Positions 1 to 7,055 of a stretch of DNA of 10,590 nt are shown piece after piece. The first letter of the stretch is position 1, and each line of letters begins with the position of its first letter. Position numbers and translations under genes: made by a program. Origin of the DNA: Actinomycetota bacterium (GTDB taxonomy: Bacteria; Actinomycetota; Actinomycetes; Actinomycetales; Microbacteriaceae); contig WLGA01000030.1 of the NCBI GenBank assembly GCA_009703445.1, forward strand, positions 1 through 10,590. The letters run 5' to 3'. The notes beneath the pieces are model-generated. The model saw nothing but the letters and a program-made list of their open reading frames with translations. It did no database searches and was not told the DNA's origin.

Positions 1-3000
1 GTTGGAATGACCGGTTCGCCGCTAACTCGTGCTGCCGTGCTTGAACTTCAAGACATGGATGGCAACATCGCAACCTCTGACAACACCACTGTGGTTACCG
101 CTGTGGTCACCAGTGGTGTCGGTGGCACGTTAACTCAGGCAACCGCGACCGCAAACCAGGGTGTTGTCACCTTCACCAACCTCGCCCTAACCGGCACTCC
201 GGGTGTCTCATACAAGTTGACCTTCACCGGTGTCATCGGAGGTTCATCGGTGGCTGCTCCAGAGTCAGACGGTCTAACCCCGGTCCATGCGATTCCGGCC
301 AAGGTAACCACGCGCGGTGGCAACGTAGTTGGTGCGCTGAGCGGCGAGAACCTGGCTAGCCAGCCGAGCCTGTATGTTCGCGACCGCTTCAACAACATCG
401 CGATCTCTGACAACACCACCGTGGTGACCGCAAGCATCTTGAACGATGTCACCGGTTCGGTTTCGGGCAACGTGACTGCAACCGCGGTCAACGGTGTGGT
501 TACCTTCTCAGGCCTCAAGGTTGCCGGAACCCCAGGCACCGATTACACACTTCGCTACACTGCCGAATGGTCGGGAACCACGCTCACCAGCGCCACCTCG
601 AATCCGTTCCATGTCTCGAAGGTCGCCGACGTTACACTGTCATACGCGACTCAGGCATACGTGCCTAACGCCGTCGTTCCTGCCGTCTTCAACACGGACA
701 GCCCTGCTGGCATCACCTACACCACCAACGCTTCTTCACTAGTTTGTGAGCTTGACCCAGGAACCGGTGACCTAACCATCAAGGGTGCCGGAAACTGTCT
801 CGTTCGTGTCGATGTCGACACTGACCTGGATGGCTTCTACCTCGCCAACTACGCCGAGGCAACACTGGTTATCACCAAGGCAACTCAGGCTGCCGTGAAC
901 ATTACCTCTGCGGCCACGGTCGATTACTGGTCGGGTCTCACCCCTGTTGTGACCGGTGGAAGCGGCACCGGAGCAATCAGCACGACCGTGGTTGATGGCA
1001 GCACCTGTCGCTTGATTGGTGCCACCATCCTTCCTGGCGACGCCGGGTCGCTGTGTCAGATCACGGCAACCCGCGCGGGTGACACGAACTACTTGCCTCA
1101 AACCTCTGCCGTCCAGACCATTGTGGTTCGCAAGATCAACCAGGCAGCCTTGACCATCGCTAGCGCTAACTCGATGACTGTAGACAGCTTGAGCTTGTTC
1201 ACCGCCGGTGGTTCTGGCACCGGTGCAGTTAGCTACTCGCTGGTCTCAGCTGGAACTGCTCGCTGTTCAATCAGCGGCGCCGTGCTGTCTGCCACCGCAT
1301 CAGGAAGCTGTTCAATTCGCGCCACCAAGGCCGCTTCAGTCAACTACAACGTCATCACCAGCGCTACCCAGACCATCACTGTTCGCAAGGATTCCCAGAC
1401 TGTCGCGTTCACATCGACCGCACCAATGAACCCGATTGTTCTTGGCACGTATGTTCCAACAGCCACCGCTACCAGCGGTCTCGCGGTGACCTTCTCGGTG
1501 GCAAATGGTTCAAGCTGTGCTGTCGACAGTCTTGACCCAGGCAAGATTGCATTCTCGAGCGTCGGCCTCTGTGAAATCATCGCGACCCAGGCGGGTTCAA
1601 GCCGCTATGCGACCGCCTCAGTTCGTCAGTTCATCCAGGTTGGTGCTCTAAACCAGACAATCAACTTCCCGGTTATCCCTGACCTTGCGTTCGGCACTCC
1701 TGCTTTCAAGATTGCGCCGACGACCAACGCGGGAACCAGCGCGGTTATCTCGATTGCAACGACCTCGAACAGCACGGCTTGTACTTTGGCCGGTGACGTC
1801 GTGACCATGAATGCTGCCGGTGTCTGTGAGATTGTCGCTAGCCAGTCTGGCTACGGCTCATACTCGGCCGCCTCGGATGTGGTTCGCACCTTCAACGTGC
1901 TCGCCGACCAAGCCGGTGCACCACACATCTTCTCTTCATCGGTGGCAACCCACGAAATTACCGCCTCGTTCACCCCGCCTAGCTACACGGGTGGAGCACC
2001 GATTCTAGGATTCGTGCTGATTGCGACCGACTCGAGTGGTTTGACCTATGAAAATTCTGCCTGCCCGGTTTTGACCACCACAATCACTTGCACCATCGTT
2101 GGCATCCCTAACAATGTTGCTTACACTGCGGTAGCGCGAGCAATCACCACCGCTGGCCGCGGCGCTGTTTCGAACGTCACGATGTCACAGACTCCGATTG
2201 ATGCACCGATGGCCGTTACTAACCTCTCGGCGAGCACAAGCTCGAATAACCTGGTCCTCAACTGGACCCCTCCTGTTGCGGCATCTGGCAATGGCGTAAC
2301 GGGTTACGACATTTATGTAGCACCGATTGGCTCGGCTTTCCCAGACACTACTCCTTATCACGTGAGCGGTGCGGCAGCCGATTCAACCACCATTCAGAAC
2401 GTCCTTAACCAGACGACGACTCAGGGTGCGAGCGTCCGCTCAGCTACAGACGTGAACTTCCAGCGAGCGAGTGCAAGCATCTCGTTCCGCCGCGCCTCGG
2501 TGAGCTCGTCAACTCCGTCGCCATCGGCTAGCCAAGACCCTACCCCTCCGGCCGGTTACCAGGTCAAGATTGTCACCCTGAGTATCTGGGGAAGCTATGC
2601 GACCGACACCAACTCGACCATTGGCTTCCAAACCAATTTTGCTGTCCCACTGTCACCATCACAGTTGACTCTTACCCCGAGTGGCTCCGATCTAATGATT
2701 TCTTGGTCGGCACCGACGGCTGACGGTGGCTCTACTTTGATTGGTTACGACGTAGCCGTCAACGGCACTCTGATTTGCTCGTCAACCACGGCCCTATTCT
2801 GTGACTTCACCCCGATGGCCGCCGGTCAGACCTATAACGTTCAGGTGTTCGCCTTGAACTCGGTTGGTCGAAGCACGCCTTCGGCTGCTAGCCACGCAGT
2901 CCCAGCGCCACCGGCACCGCCGGCAGCGCCAGTTACACCGACGCCTACCACAACGGCCACACCAACACCAACCCCTACCGTGACTCCAACGGCTTCGCCT

Positions 3001-4626
3001 ACCCCGAAGCCAACCGTCAAGCCGACGGTCAAGCCGACCCCGAAGCCAAGCGTCAAGCCGACCTCAAAGCCGATTGCCAAGCCATCGGCAACGCCTAAGC
3101 CAACCGATGAACCAAGCACCGCTCCGGTTGCTCCAGTAGACCCTGGGACTCCTGGAGAACCTGGCACGCCAGTGGTGCCTGGTGCGCCTGTGCCTAACCC
3201 AGGAATCGGCGCTACCGGTGACGATGAAGACAAATCGGTTCCGTTTGACCCGATGGGTTCACCAGAGTCGATCAAGGCTGTCACCGAGACCACTGCAAAG
3301 GCCGCCGCGATTGCGGCTGCTATGGCTGCTGCCGCAGCAGCGGCCGCCGCAGCTGCCGGCCGAAGCGGTGGAAGTTCAAGCGGTGGATCTGGTTCAAGCG
3401 ACCCAGGCTCAATCGCAACAATCGACGCAACCCACGAGCAATACGAACTTCGCCGTCGCGGCCGCGGAGACGCGCTTAAGGTTTGGCGTCGTCGCTGGAT
3501 GCGTCTGCTCGACAAGATTTCAATCCGCGCGACGCTTTTGACCGCTCCGATTTCACCGGTTCTCTCTCGAATCGTGGTTGACGGAGCATACTTGCGCGCT
3601 GCCGCCGGCATCTTCGCATCCTTGCCAACCATGGCTGCCGCAGCGGTCGCATTCGCCGCCCTCGCAGTGAACGGAACCGCCGTTTCCACCCCAATCTGGC
3701 AGCTATTCCTAGCCATCACCCTGATCGGTATTTTTGATGCCTTCGCCGGTATGGTGGGCACCGCAATCTTCGTGATCGGCTCGCTTGCGATTCACGCACT
3801 GGCTGGCCTGGCTATCAGCATGGGCGACATCCGAATGATGTTGGGTGTAATCATCGTTGGCTTCGGCCCAGCGCTGCTCGCCAACTCGTTCCGTGTCTTC
3901 CGCAAGGTTCCTGAAAAGGGCAGCTTCTATCTCTGGGAGCGCATTGTCGACCTAGGCGTGCTGCCATTTATCGGCGGCTGGGTGACCGCAACCATGATCG
4001 GCACCCTGCCTGCGCTAGCCGGTATGACCCTTGCCGTGGCCAACCACGTCAACGACTTTGCGCTCGCCGTGGCTGCCGCAATCGTCATCCGTGTCATCGC
4101 CGAAGAAGCCGTTGCGCGCGAGTTCCCAGAACGACTAGACACTCTGCACCCAACCGAGGTGCCGGCCACCCCAGGCGTCCAGCGTTGGATTTCACTCGGA
4201 TTCCGCCTCGCGGTCTTCATTTTCGTCACCGCTGCACTCATGGGCAACGACTGGCGAGTCTGGTTCGGCAGCGTCCTCTTTGTCCTACCAACCATGCTTG
4301 GCTGGTGGCAAGACAAGTTCCCGAACTCCAAGTGGGTCTGGCGAATCATGCCGCAGGGCATCCCAGGATTGGCTTTCACACTCTTGGTGGCGTCGGTCAC
4401 GACCAGCATGGTTTCAAGTTGGTTCGATGGCACGCCAGATGCGGCGCTGTGGTCGTTTGCGCTGCTTCCAATTCCGATGCTGGCTTTGAGCATCCTGGGC
4501 CTAATCGGTCGCGAGGGTGACGAGGATGAAGTCCGCTGGATCCGCCAGCCGCGCTTTGTTTGGGTCTATCGCATCGGTGGAATCGTCATGCTGGTGCTGA
4601 CCATGAAGGTTGCTGGGGTAATCTAG
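1..4626 (+). CDS. Giant surface protein: Ig-like and FN3 ectodomain, Pro/Thr/Lys stalk, C-terminal polytopic membrane domain (5' partial)
   Basis: The frame is open to the left edge, and the first ATG (base 7) has no signal peptide or ribosome site, so the 5' end is missing. Residues are numbered from that ATG. In order: two invasin-like Ig repeats (about 8-76 and 113-190) sharing SDNTTVVTA; five Ig-like modules (about 206-635), each with a Cys pair (247/264, 334/350, 420/435, 504/522, 592/606); three FN3-like domains (about 637-730, 733-880, 882-965), the first and third also with Cys pairs; a Pro/Thr/Lys stalk (966-1066); an Ala-rich segment (1097-1117); a Gly/Ser hinge; a basic stretch (1149-1175); then ten or eleven hydrophobic helices (about 1197-1537). 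No LPXTG sorting signal is visible. The ectodomain suggests adhesion or envelope interaction. I do not recognise the membrane domain, so the function is unknown. The next gene starts 4 bases after the TAG stop. Confidence 0.9.
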   Translation, partial: VGMTGSPLTRAAVLELQDMDGNIATSDNTTVVTAVVTSGVGGTLTQATATANQGVVTFTNLALTGTPGVSYKLTFTGVIGGSSVAAPESDGLTPVHAIPAKVTTRGGNVVGALSGENLASQPSLYVRDRFNNIAISDNTTVVTASILNDVTGSVSGNVTATAVNGVVTFSGLKVAGTPGTDYTLRYTAEWSGTTLTSATSNPFHVSKVADVTLSYATQAYVPNAVVPAVFNTDSPAGITYTTNASSLVCELDPGTGDLTIKGAGNCLVRVDVDTDLDGFYLANYAEATLVITKATQAAVNITSAATVDYWSGLTPVVTGGSGTGAISTTVVDGSTCRLIGATILPGDAGSLCQITATRAGDTNYLPQTSAVQTIVVRKINQAALTIASANSMTVDSLSLFTAGGSGTGAVSYSLVSAGTARCSISGAVLSATASGSCSIRATKAASVNYNVITSATQTITVRKDSQTVAFTSTAPMNPIVLGTYVPTATATSGLAVTFSVANGSSCAVDSLDPGKIAFSSVGLCEIIATQAGSSRYATASVRQFIQVGALNQTINFPVIPDLAFGTPAFKIAPTTNAGTSAVISIATTSNSTACTLAGDVVTMNAAGVCEIVASQSGYGSYSAASDVVRTFNVLADQAGAPHIFSSSVATHEITASFTPPSYTGGAPILGFVLIATDSSGLTYENSACPVLTTTITCTIVGIPNNVAYTAVARAITTAGRGAVSNVTMSQTPIDAPMAVTNLSASTSSNNLVLNWTPPVAASGNGVTGYDIYVAPIGSAFPDTTPYHVSGAAADSTTIQNVLNQTTTQGASVRSATDVNFQRASASISFRRASVSSSTPSPSASQDPTPPAGYQVKIVTLSIWGSYATDTNSTIGFQTNFAVPLSPSQLTLTPSGSDLMISWSAPTADGGSTLIGYDVAVNGTLICSSTTALFCDFTPMAAGQTYNVQVFALNSVGRSTPSAASHAVPAPPAPPAAPVTPTPTTTATPTPTPTVTPTASPTPKPTVKPTVKPTPKPSVKPTSKPIAKPSATPKPTDEPSTAPVAPVDPGTPGEPGTPVVPGAPVPNPGIGATGDDEDKSVPFDPMGSPESIKAVTETTAKAAAIAAAMAAAAAAAAAAAGRSGGSSSGGSGSSDPGSIATIDATHEQYELRRRGRGDALKVWRRRWMRLLDKISIRATLLTAPISPVLSRIVVDGAYLRAAAGIFASLPTMAAAAVAFAALAVNGTAVSTPIWQLFLAITLIGIFDAFAGMVGTAIFVIGSLAIHALAGLAISMGDIRMMLGVIIVGFGPALLANSFRVFRKVPEKGSFYLWERIVDLGVLPFIGGWVTATMIGTLPALAGMTLAVANHVNDFALAVAAAIVIRVIAEEAVAREFPERLDTLHPTEVPATPGVQRWISLGFRLAVFIFVTAALMGNDWRVWFGSVLFVLPTMLGWWQDKFPNSKWVWRIMPQGIPGLAFTLLVASVTTSMVSSWFDGTPDAALWSFALLPIPMLALSILGLIGREGDEDEVRWIRQPRFVWVYRIGGIVMLVLTMKVAGVI
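2902..3210 (+). repeat. Low-complexity stalk coding region (Pro/Thr, then KPxx tetrads, then Pro/Gly)
   Basis: This stretch of the giant gene encodes first Pro/Ala/Thr-rich sequence, then seven consecutive KPxx tetrapeptides (bases 3007-3090, residues 1001-1028), then a Pro/Gly-rich part with PGTPGEPGTP. The codons repeat imperfectly (AAGCCGAC and AAGCCAAC variants), so the DNA is a degenerate tandem repeat. Such segments usually form an extended stalk through the cell wall that lifts a surface domain away from the membrane. The position between ectodomain and membrane domain fits that role. Confidence 0.8.
3295..3417 (+). other. Alanine-rich helix and Gly/Ser hinge coding segment
   Basis: Residues 1097-1117 of the giant protein are almost all alanine, with one Lys near the start and single Ile and Met residues. 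They are followed by a Gly/Ser-rich hinge (1118-1134) and then by a strongly basic stretch with RRRGRG and WRRRWMR. The segment is long enough to span a membrane. Whether it is a true membrane helix or a soluble Ala-rich helix cannot be settled by eye. Confidence 0.6.
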
Positions 4627-4630
4627 CCCG

Positions 4631-5062
4631 ATGAACCGAAACAACCTGGTCAAAATTGGCGCAATCGTCATGATCTTGAGTTTGCTGCTCTCGATTTTTG
4701 TCGGCGCGATGTCGGTTTTGGCGGCAGAGCCGGTTCAGAGCACGACTGCTGCAGTTAGCGCTGTTCAGCAAGCCCCGAACCCAGATATCGATGGCGATGG
4801 CGTGATCAACAACGAGGATCCAGATCTCGATGGTGACGGCATCGATAACGGTGTTGACCCAGATATTGACGGAGACGGTTTCGCAAACGGTGAAGATGGC
4901 AACCCAACCTCCACCAATGAAATTGATTCGGTGCCCCCAAAGGATGCCCGAGTCGAGACCACGGTTCAGTGGACCGGTGGCATCGCAGTTCTAGCAGTGC
5001 TCGGCTGGCTAGTCGCACTTCCATACATTCGTCGTCGTCGGGGAACCGCAACAAAGCGTTAA
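4631..5062 (+). CDS. Small membrane-anchored protein with three calcium-binding-type (TSP3/dockerin-like) repeats
   Basis: The product has 143 residues. Residues 6-32 are a hydrophobic export segment, with a possible cleavage site around LAA/EP (31-34). A short Gln/Thr/Ala spacer leads to three tandem 13-residue units (51-89) of the form P-D-[IL]-D-G-D-G-x-x-N-x-x-D, the Asp pattern of thrombospondin type 3 and dockerin calcium loops. After a short acidic linker comes a membrane helix (about 114-133, VQWTGG onward) and a basic tail, IRRRRGTATKR, which predicts a cytoplasmic C-terminus. The ATG lies 4 bases after the stop of the giant surface gene with no convincing Shine-Dalgarno sequence, so translational coupling is likely. 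I infer that it is a partner of the large protein, perhaps making its assembly calcium-dependent. No exact family was recognised. Confidence 0.85.
   Translation: MNRNNLVKIGAIVMILSLLLSIFVGAMSVLAAEPVQSTTAAVSAVQQAPNPDIDGDGVINNEDPDLDGDGIDNGVDPDIDGDGFANGEDGNPTSTNEIDSVPPKDARVETTVQWTGGIAVLAVLGWLVALPYIRRRRGTATKR
4781..4897 (+). repeat. Three tandem 39-bp units encoding DxDGDG calcium loops
   Basis: Three head-to-tail units of 39 bases each encode 13 residues beginning PD(I/L)DGDG. The bases differ between units mainly at third codon positions while the Asp, Gly and Asn ligand positions are kept. That points to old duplication under protein-level selection, not recent slippage. Confidence 0.8.
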
Positions 5063-5089
5063 ATTCTCACGCCGCCGGCCGCAACTGCC

Positions 5090-5102
5090 TAGGCTGAAGA
5101 CA
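5090..5102 (+). promoter_or_regulatory. Candidate leaderless promoter (-10 TAGGCT) for the hydrolase gene
   Basis: TAGGCT occupies 5090-5095, six bases before the ATG at 5102. It fits the actinobacterial -10 consensus TANNNT, and the spacing puts transcription start at or next to the A of the ATG. The bases between, GAAGAC, are a poor ribosome site. No clear -35 box is seen. The preceding gene ends at 5062, so this short gap is the natural place for a promoter. Confidence 0.5.
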
Positions 5103-5692
5103 TGGCCAAAGTTTTGATTTTGCACGGATGGACAAATCGTCGTCAGCCGGGTCACTGGCAACGTCACTTGGCTAGCGAATTGCGCAAACAGGGCCACATT
5201 GTCGCCTACCCGCAGTTTCCAAACACCGACCAGCCAAAGCTCGACGAATGGCAAGAGTTGCTTGCCGCCGAGCTAGACATCCTTGCCGAAATCGAAGGTG
5301 GAGAAACCATCGTGATCGGCCACTCGCTCGGGTGCATCAACTGGATTCAAGGGGCTTCAACCGGGCTAATTTCGAAGCCGGTAGACCGGGTGCTGTTGGT
5401 GGCTCCCGCTGACCCCGACGTGCTCGGTGAAGTCGAGGGACTACGGGTCGATCTCACCGACCCGGCAGTGGTCGCGGCAACCCACGGTTCAACCTCGAAC
5501 CTAACCATCCTGGCCAGCGAAAAAGATAAGTGGACGCCACGTGGAATCCAGGCCACATTCGGCGAGCCCTTGGGTCTGACCCCGCTAATTATCGAGGGAG
5601 CCGGGCACCTTTCGCTTGATGACGGTTTCGGCTACTGGCAGGGCGTCATCGACTGGGTCAACGACCCGAAAGCTGACCTCACTCGACGCTAA
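5102..5692 (+). CDS. RBBP9/YdeN-family alpha/beta serine hydrolase
   Basis: The product has 196 residues, the usual size of the compact RBBP9/YdeN group of alpha/beta hydrolases. The N-terminal strand VLILHGW (4-10) and the following PGHW (16-19) are typical of the group. The nucleophile elbow is GHSLG with Ser75. Asp142 in ASEKDKW and His169 in GAGHLS complete a plausible catalytic triad. The C-terminal GFGYWQGVIDWV also matches the family pattern of a Gly/Trp segment after the histidine. There is no signal peptide or membrane helix, so it should act in the cytoplasm. Family members hydrolyse small ester substrates in vitro, but the physiological substrate is usually unknown, and nothing nearby reveals it here. 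The start is supported by the leaderless promoter spacing and because the first beta strand begins right after the ATG. Confidence 0.9.
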   Translation: MAKVLILHGWTNRRQPGHWQRHLASELRKQGHIVAYPQFPNTDQPKLDEWQELLAAELDILAEIEGGETIVIGHSLGCINWIQGASTGLISKPVDRVLLVAPADPDVLGEVEGLRVDLTDPAVVAATHGSTSNLTILASEKDKWTPRGIQATFGEPLGLTPLIIEGAGHLSLDDGFGYWQGVIDWVNDPKADLTRR

Positions 5693-5698
5693 AATCAC

Positions 5699-5711
5699 TA
5701 GGCTGGAGGAA
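5699..5711 (+). promoter_or_regulatory. Candidate leaderless promoter (-10 TAGGCT) for the saccharopine dehydrogenase-like gene
   Basis: TAGGCT at 5699-5704 sits exactly six bases before the ATG at 5711, the same arrangement as at the preceding gene. The intervening GGAGGA looks like a Shine-Dalgarno core but touches the ATG with no spacer, so it is badly placed for ribosome binding and is better read as the -10 to start-site interval. A further AT-rich hexamer, TAAAAT (5690-5695), is an alternative -10 that would leave a leader of only a few bases. Confidence 0.5.
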
Positions 5712-6997
5712 TGAGAATTCTTTTAGTTGGTGCCGGTGGCGTCGGTGACGCAATCGTCAAAATCGCAGCATCCCGTGACTTTTACGACATCATCGTGGTC
5801 TCTGACTACGACTTCAGCCGCGCTGAAAAGAGCATCGAATGGGTGCGCAACAAGTATGGAGCCGACAAGGCGGCCAAGTTCCTAGCCGCCAAGATTGACG
5901 CGAGCAGCGCAGCTAATGTCGCCGAGCTGGCCAAGAATCACAACATCACTCACGTTTTGAACGCCGTTGAGCCTAAGTTCGTGCCAACCGTGTTCTCGGG
6001 CGCATTCACCGCCGGTGCAAACTACGTTGACATGGCGATGAGCCTGTCTGAAGCCCACGAGACCGACCCATTCCACAAGCCGGGCATCAAGCTCGGTGAC
6101 TCACAGTATGCCGTGAGTGAGCAGTGGGAACGCGCCGGCAAGCTGGCCTTGGTTGGCATGGGCGTCGAGCCTGGCATGTCAAACGTCTTCGCCCGTTACG
6201 CCGCCGACAACCTATTCAGCGAAATCGACGAAATCAGCGTCAAGGATGGTGGCAGCCTCGCAGTGTTCGACGACGAGGGCAACGAGATCTTCGCGCCTTC
6301 ATTCTCAATCTGGACCACCATCGAAGAGTGCCTAAACCCACCGGTCATCTACGAGCGCAACCGCGGCTGGTTCACCACCGAACCATTTAGCGAGCCAGAG
6401 ATCTTCGAGTTCCCAGAGGGCATCGGCTCGGTTGAGTGCGTGAACGTTGAGCACGAAGAAGTAACCATGCTTCCGCGCCACCTCAACGCCAACCGCGTGA
6501 CCTTCAAGTATGGATTGGGCAGCGAGTTCATCGGCGTGCTCAAGACCCTCCACAAGCTCGGCCTGGATGCCACCCGCCCAACCCGCGTTCGTTCGAACCA
6601 GGGCCCAGTTGACGTTTCGCCGCGCGACATGGTTGCAGCCGTGCTGCCAGACCCGGCCCACATCGGCCCGAAGATGACCGGAAAAACCTGTGCCGGTGTT
6701 CTCGTGACCGGTAAGGACAAGGATGGCAAGGACCGCGCCACCTACATCTATCACGTTGCCGACAACGCGCAGACTATGGCCGAAATCGATGCCCAGTGTG
6801 TGGTTGCCCAAACCGCGTTCAACCCTCTGATTGCCCTTGAGCTCATGGCTCGCGGCGAATGGAAGGGCGCTGGCGTAGTTGGCCCAGAGGTTTTCGACCC
6901 ACAGCCGTTCCTCGACCTGATGGCTTCATCAACCGGATACAACCAGCGTTGGGTTGCTCAGGAGCGCCTTCCTGCTAGCCCACTCCGTCACCCATAA
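5711..6997 (+). CDS. Saccharopine dehydrogenase-family NAD(P)-dependent oxidoreductase
   Basis: The product has 428 residues. A Rossmann fold starts at residue 1: MRILLV followed by GAGGVG (7-12), then a second strand ending in VSDYD (30-34), which may contact the cofactor ribose. NAVEPKF (84-90) and GANYVDMAM (102-110) match the saccharopine dehydrogenase NADP-binding domain, and GMGVEPGMSNVFA (149-161) marks the shift into the substrate-binding half. The family includes lysine-pathway saccharopine reductases and carboxynorspermidine dehydrogenases, enzymes that join or split an amino acid and a carbonyl compound through a secondary amine. No lysine or polyamine gene is nearby, so the substrate cannot be assigned. 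There is no export signal, so a cytoplasmic enzyme is expected. The gene ends just before a strong terminator and has its own probable promoter, so it is likely monocistronic. Confidence 0.85.
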   Translation: MRILLVGAGGVGDAIVKIAASRDFYDIIVVSDYDFSRAEKSIEWVRNKYGADKAAKFLAAKIDASSAANVAELAKNHNITHVLNAVEPKFVPTVFSGAFTAGANYVDMAMSLSEAHETDPFHKPGIKLGDSQYAVSEQWERAGKLALVGMGVEPGMSNVFARYAADNLFSEIDEISVKDGGSLAVFDDEGNEIFAPSFSIWTTIEECLNPPVIYERNRGWFTTEPFSEPEIFEFPEGIGSVECVNVEHEEVTMLPRHLNANRVTFKYGLGSEFIGVLKTLHKLGLDATRPTRVRSNQGPVDVSPRDMVAAVLPDPAHIGPKMTGKTCAGVLVTGKDKDGKDRATYIYHVADNAQTMAEIDAQCVVAQTAFNPLIALELMARGEWKGAGVVGPEVFDPQPFLDLMASSTGYNQRWVAQERLPASPLRHP

Positions 6998-7010
6998 TCA
7001 AATCCAAACA

Positions 7011-7046
7011 AAGAAAACCCCTCACCGAATGGCGAGGGGTTTTCTT
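7011..7046. terminator. Bidirectional rho-independent terminator between convergent genes
   Basis: A perfect 13-bp inverted repeat (AAGAAAACCCCTC and its complement) encloses a ten-base loop. The GC core CCCCTC/GAGGGG is flanked by A-rich sequence on the left and T-rich sequence on the right, so each strand reads as stem plus U-tract. It lies 13 bases after the + strand dehydrogenase stop and 9 bases after the - strand permease stop, and would end transcription from both sides. Confidence 0.9.
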
Positions 7047-7055
7047 CTGGAAGGG

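Noticed and set aside
7..9. ATG at base 7 as the true start of the giant surface protein
   Set aside because: The frame is open to base 1, there is no ribosome site, and the sequence begins inside a repeat domain with no signal peptide. The gene is cut by the window edge.
2841..3761. A 306-codon open frame on the - strand opposite the stalk and Ala-rich region
   Set aside because: Its Val/Gly and Ala runs are the mirror of the Pro/Thr and Ala codons of the giant gene. It has no family features and the + strand frame is clearly the real one.
3927..4493. A 188-codon open frame on the - strand opposite the membrane domain
   Set aside because: It shows no recognisable domain and is fully covered by the well-supported membrane-domain coding sequence; judged a shadow.
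4781..4897. The 39-bp tandem units as a CRISPR array or mobile-element repeat
   Set aside because: The units are in frame, adjacent without spacers, and encode a known calcium-loop pattern; they are protein repeats.
5705..5710. GGAGGA as the Shine-Dalgarno site of the dehydrogenase gene
   Set aside because: It touches the ATG with no spacer, while the Rossmann strand begins right at this ATG so a later start is not possible. A leaderless start fits better.
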